Shown: positions 1 through 5,071 of the stretch, piece after piece
Position numbering within the stretch: the stretch's first letter is position 1
Layout of the letters: every line of letters begins with the position of its first letter
Assembly: GCA_964493765.1 (NCBI GenBank)
Contig: CAZBPK010000138.1
Coordinates: 1-5,071 of the forward strand
Length of the DNA: 5,071 nt
From: CALLMJ01 sp964493765
GTDB lineage: Bacteria; Bacteroidota; Bacteroidia; J057; CALLMJ01
Reading direction: 5' to 3'
Notes under the pieces: model-generated
Told to the model about the DNA's origin: nothing
The model's database searches: none
What the model saw: the letters and a program-made list of their open reading frames with translations, nothing else
Translations under genes and position numbers: made by a program

Positions 1-306
1 TTGAAAAAAATTGACCAATTAGAAAAAGTACCCAAAAATTTTCGAGGGTATATTTTTGAAAGGTTATTTCAAATTACTGAATATCACGCATTAGACAGAA
101 TAGAACAAAGAAAATACTTAAAAACATTTGAAGATATGGGAGTTTGGGAAAACGCTATTGCTTTCGCTGTCAATAAGGCTCTTGATGAAAAACAAAAAGA
201 ATTTCAGCTTATTTTAGAAGAAGAAAAAAGAAAAGCCGAAGAAGAAAAAAGAAAAGTTCAAGAGAAATGGGTTTTTACACTTCATGAACTTGGGCTTTCT
301 CTATAA
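1..306 (+). CDS. Rpn/PD-(D/E)XK nuclease family putative transposase, C-terminal part (5' end outside window, early stop)
   Basis: This is the C-terminal half of an Rpn-like protein (PDDEXK_2 family, annotated as recombination-promoting nuclease/putative transposase). The first codon is TTG at the window edge and is more likely an internal Leu than a start, because these proteins are usually near 300 residues and the nuclease core should lie upstream. Visible family hallmarks are the segment around residues 16-32 (FRGYIFERLFQITEYHAL), the region ending MGVWENAIAFAVNKALDE, a charged Glu/Lys coiled coil at about 63-88, and the closing LHELGLSL. In relatives the last motif continues into a short helix-turn-helix-like tail; here TAA at 304-306 cuts it off, and the tail remains readable downstream. 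Family members are mobile and often decayed. The protein as it stands lacks its last 20 residues; whether it is active cannot be judged. Family assignment is from recognised motifs, not a search. Confidence 0.8.
   Translation: MKKIDQLEKVPKNFRGYIFERLFQITEYHALDRIEQRKYLKTFEDMGVWENAIAFAVNKALDEKQKEFQLILEEEKRKAEEEKRKVQEKWVFTLHELGLSL
217..258 (+). repeat. Two tandem 21-bp units encoding EEEKRK heptads
   Basis: Units 217-237 and 238-258 are identical over the first 19 bases and encode EEEKRKA then EEEKRKV. They form the core of the coiled-coil linker in the Rpn-like protein. The heptad period and near-identity suggest a recent slippage duplication, so the linker length probably varies between copies of this family. 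Confidence 0.8.
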
Positions 307-369
307 CAAATTGCTGAAAAGTCTCAATTAAGTATAGATCAAGTTCAAAATATTTTAAAAAGAAAGTAG
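307..369 (+). pseudogene. Orphaned C-terminal tail of the Rpn-like protein
   Basis: Directly after the TAA at 304-306, the same frame continues as QIAEKSQLSIDQVQNILKRK and ends at TAG 367-369. This matches the usual end of the family, where the body motif LGLSL is followed by an acidic residue and then a helix-turn-helix-like QIA...S..LSIDQVQNIL segment. Restoring the stop to GAA (Glu), a one-base change, would give a continuous normal C-terminus. There is no start codon in the tail, so it is a remnant and not a gene. A sequencing error at one base cannot be excluded. Confidence 0.8.
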
Positions 370-448
370 CTCAAATTATGGGAGTTTGGCAAGAGTTATT
401 AATTATTTTATTAAAAATTGAAAATCAGTAACAAATAATATACAATTT

Positions 449-1561
449 ATGCAAAATCAGTTTTATGAAACAAAGCATCATGGTTTTTTTAAAAGAATAG
501 GGCAATCTATTGTGGGTATAATAGCTGCTATATTATTTTTAATTATTGCTAGTTGGTTAATTTTTTGGAACGAAGGAAGGGCAAACCTCGGAAAAATTGC
601 CCAAAAAGCGGAAGTCATTCAAGCTAATATTCAATCCCCTAAAGATTTTGATCAGAAAATGGTCGCTATTACAGGCACCTTTGAAACTCAAGATTCCATT
701 AGTGACATTTTCTTAAAACCCTGCAATTTTATTGCAATTGAAAGAGAAGTAAAAATGTATGCTTGGGAAGAAAAAAAAGAAACCCAAAAAACTAAGCATA
801 TTGGAGGCAGCGAAACTGAAGAAACCATTTATACTTACAATAAAGTATGGACAAATGACCCTCAAAATTCTGACAATTTCAAAAAAACTCAATTTTATAA
901 TCCCCCTTTATCCATTCAGCCTCAGATTATTAAAACCCCTAATTTAAAAATTGGAATTTTTGATATTGATGTAAATAACGTACAACTTCCAGATTTTCAA
1001 GTTTTAAATTTGAATAACCAAATTTTAAAACAAAATGTAAACTTGAGTAATTCCAACACTATTTATAAAGGTAACGGTTCCTTACAAAACCCTCAAATTG
1101 GAGACGTTCAAATTTCTTATCAATTTATTCCTAATCCTTTACAAAATCACACCATCATTGGTAAGCTAGATGCAAATAACAAAAAAATTTTTAGCTTCAT
1201 AGATAACAATGATAATCAAATATTTAGAATTTTTAAAGGAACTAAAGATGATGCTATCAAAACCCTAAAAACAGAGCATAGTATTTTAACTTGGTTTTTA
1301 CGAATTTTGGGTTTTATATTTTATTGGATTGCTTTTGCAATGTTATTTGAGCCTATCAGTGTAATAATGGATATTATACCCCTCTTTGGAACCATCACAC
1401 GTTCAGCATTTGGATTTGTCTCCTTTCTATTAGCTTTAGTTTCCACCATTCTCATGATAATTCTTTCATTAATTATTCACAACATTTTATATGTCTCCAT
1501 CATTTTGTTAATCGGTTACGGATTATGGTATTATCAAAAAAATAAAAGACCAACCACTTAA
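449..1561 (+). CDS. TMEM43/LUMA family membrane protein
   Basis: A 370-residue membrane protein of the TMEM43 family (Pfam TMEM43), bacterial relatives of the eukaryotic inner-nuclear-membrane protein LUMA; the bacterial function is unknown. One hydrophobic helix lies at about 19-40, ending in FWNEGRA, followed by a large soluble domain (about 45-275) with the family motif of type EREVKMYAWEE at 98-108. At the C-terminus are about three membrane helices (280-300, 321-343, 345-361). The loop FEPISVIMDIIPLFGTI at 300-316 matches the family's conserved 'P...D.IP..G' loop. Length agrees with the family. ATG 449 is the natural start: it leaves a short polar leader before the first helix, and no purine-rich ribosome site is present, as is usual in Bacteroidota. 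It is first in a compact plus-strand cluster; its stop codon abuts the next ATG, so co-translation is likely. Confidence 0.85.
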   Translation: MQNQFYETKHHGFFKRIGQSIVGIIAAILFLIIASWLIFWNEGRANLGKIAQKAEVIQANIQSPKDFDQKMVAITGTFETQDSISDIFLKPCNFIAIEREVKMYAWEEKKETQKTKHIGGSETEETIYTYNKVWTNDPQNSDNFKKTQFYNPPLSIQPQIIKTPNLKIGIFDIDVNNVQLPDFQVLNLNNQILKQNVNLSNSNTIYKGNGSLQNPQIGDVQISYQFIPNPLQNHTIIGKLDANNKKIFSFIDNNDNQIFRIFKGTKDDAIKTLKTEHSILTWFLRILGFIFYWIAFAMLFEPISVIMDIIPLFGTITRSAFGFVSFLLALVSTILMIILSLIIHNILYVSIILLIGYGLWYYQKNKRPTT

Positions 1562-2209
1562 ATGAAATTTTTGAAACCATTAATTTTTAGAATTTGGGCG
1601 TGCCCTCCCCCCTTCATTAAAATGAGGAGGGAGGTCGGGCTGTTACGGGCTTCTCTATTCGCTACGGCAATCCTTTTCCTTTCAGTCAAAGGCAGTGCTT
1701 CCCCTTCACATCCCTCACGCTACTCAGAATTTTACATTCTATTCTCCGATACTTCTAAAAAAGATACTACCAAAGAAAAAGTTTATAAACCCTCAAAAGC
1801 TGCATTATTTAGCACCCTACTCCCCGGACTTGGACAAGCTTATAACAAAAAATATTGGAAAATTCCTATTGTTTATGGAGCTTTAGGAACACTTGGTTTC
1901 TTTGCTTATTCCAATCATAAAGAGTACATAACCTTTCGTGATGCCCTACGTGCAAGATACGACAATGACCCTAACACCAATGATAACTTCCCCAATATCA
2001 ACGATCAAGTTCTTAAAGCTCAAAGAGAGACCTATCGAAGAAATCGTGATTTTTTTATTATCATTGGCGTTATCGCATACAGCTTAAATATTTTAGATGC
2101 TTATGTTGATGCTCATTTAAAAGGTTTTTCAGTCTCTGATAAACTCAGTTTTAAACCCATACCTGCCTATAATGGTATTCAAGTAGGTTTAACTTGGAAA
2201 TTACATTAA
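1562..2209 (+). CDS. DUF5683 domain protein with N-terminus encoded by a repeat element
   Basis: The C-terminal two thirds (about residues 75-215) match DUF5683, a Bacteroidota envelope protein family of unknown function. The signature is PSKAALFSTLLPGLGQ followed by AYNKKYWKIPIVYG (77-105), then a membrane segment at about 101-116, a loop with TFRDALRARYDNDPN, a conserved RRNRDFFIIIGVIAYSLNILDAYVDAHL stretch (159-186, second membrane segment), and a closing beta strand ending GLTWKLH. The N-terminus is odd: residues 11-53 are encoded by copy A of a dispersed GC-rich repeat. The only in-frame ATGs are 1562 (Met1) and 1622 (Met21, inside the repeat); no Met occurs later, so the repeat must be translated at least in part. 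From Met21 the product reads as a signal peptide: basic MRREVGLLRA, core SLFATAILFLSV, then KGSAS. I keep 1562 as start because it follows the previous stop directly, but 1622 is a real alternative. Confidence 0.8.
   Translation: MKFLKPLIFRIWACPPPFIKMRREVGLLRASLFATAILFLSVKGSASPSHPSRYSEFYILFSDTSKKDTTKEKVYKPSKAALFSTLLPGLGQAYNKKYWKIPIVYGALGTLGFFAYSNHKEYITFRDALRARYDNDPNTNDNFPNINDQVLKAQRETYRRNRDFFIIIGVIAYSLNILDAYVDAHLKGFSVSDKLSFKPIPAYNGIQVGLTWKLH
1592..1720 (+). repeat. GC-rich dispersed repeat, copy A, inside the DUF5683 coding region
   Basis: About 129 bp that is clearly related to the reverse complement of 3753-3885. Shared blocks in the same order are ATTTGGGCGTGCCC, GGTCGGGCT, CGGGCTTC, CGGCAATCCTTT, AAAGGCAGTGC and CATCCCTCACGC, with divergent sequence between them. 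The interiors can fold: CCCTCC (1603-1608) with GGAGGG (1626-1631), and CCTTT (1672-1676) with AAAGG (1688-1692). Its base composition is far richer in G and C than its neighbours. As delimited, the length is 43 codons, it has no stop in the DUF5683 frame, and it encodes residues 11-53. From memory, and not verified here, similar short repeats opening with GGGCGT and closing with CATCCCT(A/C)ACGC are scattered in many Bacteroidota genomes, mostly between genes. Confidence 0.85.
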
Positions 2210-2226
2210 AAAATCCATTATTTTTG
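2194..2226 (+). promoter_or_regulatory. Possible Bacteroidota-type promoter ahead of the small hypothetical gene
   Basis: TATTTTTG at 2219-2226 fits the Bacteroidota -7 consensus TAnnTTTG exactly, and a TTG at 2194-2196 lies 22 bases upstream, slightly beyond the usual -33 spacing. Transcription would begin within a few bases of the ATG at 2235, giving an almost leaderless message. In AT-rich DNA such a match can occur by chance, and the gene could equally be read through from upstream. Confidence 0.25.
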
Positions 2227-2234
2227 CAAATATT

Positions 2235-2573
2235 ATGCAAACACCAGAAGGCTGGGAAGCACTTACTCAAGCGTTAGAATTACGTTTTCAAAAAAAACTC
2301 AATTTAGAAGCTATACTCTTGCTCATTGGTATGCAAGAAATGAACCTATATCAAAAAGGAATCAAAAAGGAAGTTAAAGTGGATTTAATGCACATTGGGC
2401 TGTGTAAACTCTTGGAAAATGATGGTTATTATGAAAAAATACATTTTGATAATGAGGGTTGGCCTATTTACGAACTCAAAAAACCTCTTCCCGATTTATC
2501 CTTAGCTTCTCAAATTTATTTTATTCAATCCAAAATGGTGGATTATTTTAAAAAAATAGAATTTATTTCATGA
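2235..2573 (+). CDS. Conserved hypothetical protein, small, Bacteroidota type
   Basis: A 112-residue protein without signal peptide or membrane helix, so probably cytoplasmic. I recognise the general pattern as a conserved Bacteroidota protein of unknown function: an N-terminal helical segment with LEAILLLIGMQEM (24-36), a charged turn, then VDLMHIGLCKLLENDGYYE (49-67) and an aromatic motif of type DNEGWPIYE (72-80). No catalytic motif is evident. The start ATG at 2235 is 25 bp after the DUF5683 stop; the stop TGA overlaps the ATG of the glycosyltransferase gene (ATGA at 2570-2573), so the two are probably translationally coupled. The role cannot be inferred from the neighbours. Confidence 0.75.
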   Translation: MQTPEGWEALTQALELRFQKKLNLEAILLLIGMQEMNLYQKGIKKEVKVDLMHIGLCKLLENDGYYEKIHFDNEGWPIYELKKPLPDLSLASQIYFIQSKMVDYFKKIEFIS

Positions 2574-3442
2574 AAATAGCGGGTTTTTCGTTTATTCGTA
2601 ATGCTATCCAATACGATTATCCAATTGTTGAAGCCATTCAATCTATTTTACCGATTTGTAACGAGGTTTATGTAGCTGTGGGCAATTCAAATGATGATAC
2701 TCTCCAATTAGTACAAAATATTGACCCTCAAAAAATTCAAATTATTCCCACTATTTGGGACGATTCTTTACGTGAAGGCGGGAAAGTTCTATCTGTTGAA
2801 ACCAACAAGGCTTTCCAAGCCATTCCCATGGATTACGATTGGTGTTTTTATATTCAAGGTGATGAGGTATTTCATGAAAATGGTTTAGAGAAAATTTACC
2901 AACTCATGAATCAAGAGCTTCATAATCATACTGTGGAAGGTTTATTAATGAATTATTTGCATTTTTATGGAAGTTACGATTATATTGCTACTTCAAGAAA
3001 TTGGTATAGAAGAGAAATTCGTGTAATTCGTAATGATAAAAATATTACCTCATGGAAAGATGCACAAGGATTTCGCTGGAACAATGAAAAAAAACTAAAA
3101 GTTAAACTTTCTGATACCTTTATGCACCATTATGGTTGGGTCAAAAGCCCTGAAAAACAATTATTAAAACAGAAAAATTTTAACAAATTATGGCATGACG
3201 ACAATTGGATACATCAAAATGTCCCCAATGAAATTTTTGATTATTCTCATATTGACAAATTAGAACTATTTCATGGTACGCATCCAAAAGTTATGCAAAA
3301 AAGGATTACAGAAAAAAACTGGAAATTTGAAATGGATTTATCCAAAGACAATCGCAAATGGAAAACAATAATTTTAGATTCTTTTGAAAAACTCACAGGA
3401 ATACGGTTATTTGAATATAGAAATTACATTTTAGTGAATTGA
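2570..3442 (+). CDS. Glycosyltransferase family 2-like protein (GT-A fold)
   Basis: A 290-residue predicted cytoplasmic glycosyltransferase. It begins with a beta-strand/turn of the type MKIAGFSFIRNAIQYDYPI, in which family relatives handle the nucleotide-sugar, followed by EVYVAVGNSNDDTLQLV (32-48), the second strand of a GT-A Rossmann-like half with its conserved acidic turn. The sequence WCFYIQGDEVFHE at 91-103 carries the DXD-equivalent motif (Gln96-Gly97-Asp98-Glu99) expected to bind the metal and sugar-nucleotide diphosphate. Further features are YRREIRVIRND (146-156) and a His-rich segment, FMHHYGWVKSPEKQ (184-197), typical of this subgroup. Donor and acceptor cannot be read from the sequence. 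There are no membrane helices. It overlaps the upstream gene by 4 bp and ends the plus-strand cluster; a role in cell-surface glycan synthesis is an inference from the family only. Confidence 0.85.
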   Translation: MKIAGFSFIRNAIQYDYPIVEAIQSILPICNEVYVAVGNSNDDTLQLVQNIDPQKIQIIPTIWDDSLREGGKVLSVETNKAFQAIPMDYDWCFYIQGDEVFHENGLEKIYQLMNQELHNHTVEGLLMNYLHFYGSYDYIATSRNWYRREIRVIRNDKNITSWKDAQGFRWNNEKKLKVKLSDTFMHHYGWVKSPEKQLLKQKNFNKLWHDDNWIHQNVPNEIFDYSHIDKLELFHGTHPKVMQKRITEKNWKFEMDLSKDNRKWKTIILDSFEKLTGIRLFEYRNYILVN

Positions 3443-3752
3443 AGAGAATTATTTGCTTGCGGGTCGTCTGGTGCGATTGGGCAATGTTAGGTCAAGCATC
3501 ATAGCTTGGTTAAGGTAATTAGGTTCAAATTTTTGAAGTCCGTTACTATTCTCTTAGGTTTTATTGATAAATCTGATTTTTTAGCGATTCAAGCTCTTAT
3601 AAAAACGCCTATGCCAAACGCTGGTGTGTAAAGGATAGAGTAAATTTATTCCTATGCTCTAAGGAAATGATTTTAGAGTACTTGATTGTTTGTCAATTAT
3701 TTAGAAATCGTATTATAGACTTGTAAATCAATTCACTTTACAAAGTGTTTGT
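3443..3752. other. Gene-free stretch between the convergent gene sets
   Basis: No convincing gene on either strand. The first ~60 bases are richer in GC than the surroundings. Small structures seen: CAAGC (3493-3497) with GCTTG (3504-3508) around a 6-base loop, and CACTTT with AAAGTG (3734-3747) just before the repeat; neither is followed by a proper T-run, so I do not call a terminator. A frame ending at a TAA near 3630 reads protein-like for about 45 codons (ending AIQALIKTPMPNAGV) but lacks an ATG and follows a TAG. It may be a decayed gene, an unrecognised RNA or plain spacer. Confidence 0.5.
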
Positions 3753-3885
3753 GCGTGAGGGATGCGGAGGGCACAAAGTGGCACTGCCTTTGGGTGCGAA
3801 ATTTTGAGCAAGCAAAGGATTGCCGAAGCGATAGCGAAGCCCGAAGCAAGCCCGACCCGCAGCGAAGCAAGGGGCACGCCCAAAT
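3753..3885 (-). repeat. GC-rich dispersed repeat, copy B, intergenic
   Basis: About 133 bp that, read on the minus strand, matches copy A (1592-1720) in six ordered blocks from ATTTGGGCGTGCCC to CATCCCTCACGC. The most variable segments lie between these blocks. A 6-bp stem, CCTTTG (3787-3792) with CAAAGG (3813-3818), corresponds to the CCTTT/AAAGG stem of copy A but encloses a different loop. It starts 7 bases beyond the stop of the minus-strand gene ending at 3893, in the same direction as that gene, so it could form the 3' end of its transcript. A plus-strand open frame crosses it, but this is a composition effect and not a gene. Confidence 0.85.
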
Positions 3886-3892
3886 AAACTAT

Positions 3893-4525
3893 CTAAATAA
3901 AAAAACGATTAAGCCACGAAACTATCAGTTTCTCAATTTTAAAATTAAACTTTTCTACCGGAATAGGTTTATTGTAATGAATAGTATCATCAATTTGAAA
4001 ATCATCTTGTTTAATGATTTGAAAGGGATCCATTGAGTAAACCGAAATTTTTCCTTTTATCTGCATTTTGGTTTGATATTCAGAAAATAATTTGTTGCTT
4101 AAAGTGAAAACTACTTTTTCTTTTTTACTAAAAAGTTGAATGGGGTCAATGCAGAAAATATAATCTAAAGGAACGTATAAAAGAGGTTTTTCGTGGAAGG
4201 GGTAATTTTTTACAACATTTTCAAATTTTTTTCCTTCATTTAAAAAATAAACTTCTGAAACATTTAGATATTCTTTAAACCATTGAGTATAAAGTTGGCC
4301 AAGTTTGATGGTTACTGCTGTTTTGAGATTTTCTTCAGAAAGTCCTAGTGAATCATTGATTTGAAGATAAGAAGCCCAAAATTTCGCTTGATAGCCATCA
4401 ATGAATAAATTTTTTCTGGATATTAAAATGCCAACTTTTTTTTGTTCTAATTCTATTTTTTGGGCATAAATTATTTGGTTGAAAAGAAAAAAATTAATAA
4501 TTATGCTCCAATAAAGTTTCTTCAT
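3893..4525 (-). CDS. Predicted secreted protein of unknown function
   Basis: A 210-residue protein with a clear Sec signal peptide: MKK, hydrophobic core LYWSIIINFFLFNQII, and a likely signal peptidase I site after Ala21 (YA/QK), the common 'AQ' style of Bacteroidota. There is no lipobox Cys and no other membrane segment, so the mature ~190 residues should be periplasmic or exported. I do not recognise a family. The mature part mixes short beta-like segments (KVGILISRKNLFIDGYQAKFW; DYIFCIDPIQLF; MQIKGKISVYSMD) with a helix near 63-88. The signal peptide fixes ATG 4525 as the start, which lies inside the end of the upstream gene (32-bp overlap in another frame). No Shine-Dalgarno is present; translation is probably coupled to the upstream gene. 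It ends right next to repeat copy B. Confidence 0.75.
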   Translation of the reverse strand: MKKLYWSIIINFFLFNQIIYAQKIELEQKKVGILISRKNLFIDGYQAKFWASYLQINDSLGLSEENLKTAVTIKLGQLYTQWFKEYLNVSEVYFLNEGKKFENVVKNYPFHEKPLLYVPLDYIFCIDPIQLFSKKEKVVFTLSNKLFSEYQTKMQIKGKISVYSMDPFQIIKQDDFQIDDTIHYNKPIPVEKFNFKIEKLIVSWLNRFFI

Positions 4526-5071
4526 AAAAGTAACTATCAGTGGTTAAGGAACGAGTTCCGTTGGGATTGAGATTGTATTTTTTGAAATTGTCATATCTTT
4601 TGATTTTACCTATACCTTTTGCATAAATTTCGTAGGTATCAATTTCTGTAAGTAAAGAAGCAGTATTTTTGCGTTGTTGAATATAAACACAATTGGGATA
4701 AGTTACACCATTAATAACAACAGTGGTATCAATGTTTAAATAGGTAAAATTTTCATTACCCAAATTATTAAATTCGTTTCCATTCCAAGAATCATTTAAT
4801 TTTGTAGGAAATTTTAACACTAAATATTTTGTATTTCCTTCAATTCTTTCTGCCCAAGTATTATCTTTATATTGCGTCCAAAGTTCTGAAAAAGTCAGGC
4901 TATCTAAAGAATTGCCACGGAAAATATTTAACCTACTAATTGTACGATTTTTTAAATCTACTTCATTGGAATCGGTAAATTCTTTTTTGTAATAAAATTT
5001 AGAGACGCTTCCTTGAGTGGTATAGGTTGTATCAATTACTTGATAAATACGATATTTACCTTGAATAATAG
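4494..5071 (-). CDS. Predicted exported/lipoprotein-type Bacteroidota protein, C-terminal part (5' end outside window)
   Basis: The frame is open from the right window edge to TAA at 4494-4496, giving at least 191 residues. A GTG at 4818-4820 is an internal Val, because 83 further sense codons precede it. The visible part begins IIQGKYRIYQVIDTTY, continues with SRLNIFRGNSLDSLTFSEL and WTQYKDNTWAERIEGN, then the motif LKFPTKLNDSWNGNEFNNLG (fragment residues 85-104), and ends with a strand-rich segment containing YEIYAKGIGKIKRYDN. I recall this arrangement (opening 'G.Y..YQV', central 'V..FP.....WNGN..N.L', closing 'YA...G.I') from a family of uncharacterised Bacteroidota proteins usually carrying a lipoprotein signal; the N-terminus that would confirm this lies outside the window. 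Its function is unknown. It overlaps the downstream secreted protein gene by 32 bp, so the two form an operon. Confidence 0.75.
   Translation of the reverse strand, partial: IIQGKYRIYQVIDTTYTTQGSVSKFYYKKEFTDSNEVDLKNRTISRLNIFRGNSLDSLTFSELWTQYKDNTWAERIEGNTKYLVLKFPTKLNDSWNGNEFNNLGNENFTYLNIDTTVVINGVTYPNCVYIQQRKNTASLLTEIDTYEIYAKGIGKIKRYDNFKKYNLNPNGTRSLTTDSYFYEETLLEHNY

Noticed and set aside
378..431. 17-codon frame beginning MGVWQELL after the Rpn remnant; its first 12 bases repeat 136-147 in the Rpn gene
   Set aside because: Too short and without a ribosome site or known family; the shared 12-13 bases may be chance or a minor duplication.
759..947. 62-codon open frame inside the TMEM43-like gene
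   Set aside because: It lies entirely within a clear gene in another frame and has Lys/Leu-rich composition typical of AT-rich shadow frames.
1562..1612. Possible lipobox (IWAC, Cys14) in the DUF5683 protein
   Set aside because: The preceding hydrophobic stretch is short and contains Arg10, Trp at the -2 position is unusual, and the Cys is encoded by the repeat; the later signal-peptide-like segment is far better.
1695..1886. 63-codon open frame inside the DUF5683 gene
   Set aside because: It overlaps conserved DUF5683 codons in another frame and shows no family features.
3734..3747. CACTTT/AAAGTG inverted repeat as a transcription terminator
   Set aside because: AT-rich stem with a 2-4 base loop and no T-run on either side; it is almost 300 bp from the plus-strand stop.
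3749..4036. Plus-strand open frame of 95 codons across repeat copy B
   Set aside because: It consists mostly of the repeat, runs antisense into the end of a well-supported minus-strand gene, starts at GTG and shows no domain. It is a by-product of the stop-poor GC-rich repeat.
4494..4820. GTG at 4820 as the start of the right-hand minus-strand gene
   Set aside because: The same frame stays open for 83 more codons to the window edge and carries family-like sequence, so the GTG is an internal Val.

Overview
The window looks like a piece of an AT-rich Bacteroidota genome, probably of Cytophagales type, although the order cannot be fixed from sequence alone. The reasons are a DUF5683 protein, an Rpn-type PD-(D/E)XK protein with the C-terminal form common in this phylum, secreted proteins of Bacteroidota style, no Shine-Dalgarno sequences ahead of any start, and short GC-rich dispersed repeats in an otherwise AT-rich background.

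Layout. Positions 1-369 hold the 3' end of an Rpn/PD-(D/E)XK transposase-like gene. It enters from the left edge, and an in-frame TAA separates the body from its last 20 residues. Positions 449-3442 carry four plus-strand genes so tightly packed that they are probably one transcription unit: a TMEM43/LUMA-like membrane protein, a DUF5683 protein (its ATG directly follows the previous stop), a small conserved hypothetical (25 bp gap), and a GT-A-type glycosyltransferase (ATGA overlap). Positions 3443-3892 have no gene: about 310 bp of unexplained sequence, then a GC-rich repeat. Positions 3893-5071 carry two minus-strand genes that overlap by 32 bp: a C-terminal part of a predicted exported protein of a Bacteroidota family that enters from the right edge, and a secreted protein of unknown function.

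The most interesting feature is a pair of inverted copies of a ~130 bp GC-rich repeat. Copy B (3753-3885) lies in the gap between the convergent gene sets. Copy A (1592-1720) lies inside the DUF5683 gene, is open in frame, and encodes residues 11-53. The only two in-frame ATG codons of that gene are just before copy A and inside it, so translation must pass through the repeat or begin in it. The segment it encodes from Met21 reads like a signal peptide (basic n-region, hydrophobic core, small-residue c-region). A mobile or dispersed repeat therefore appears to have supplied the export signal of a cell-envelope protein.

No CRISPR array, tRNA, rRNA or complete insertion sequence is visible, and I see no convincing defence system. 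Functionally the window is ordinary cell-envelope and accessory gene content, apart from the repeat family and its use as coding sequence.
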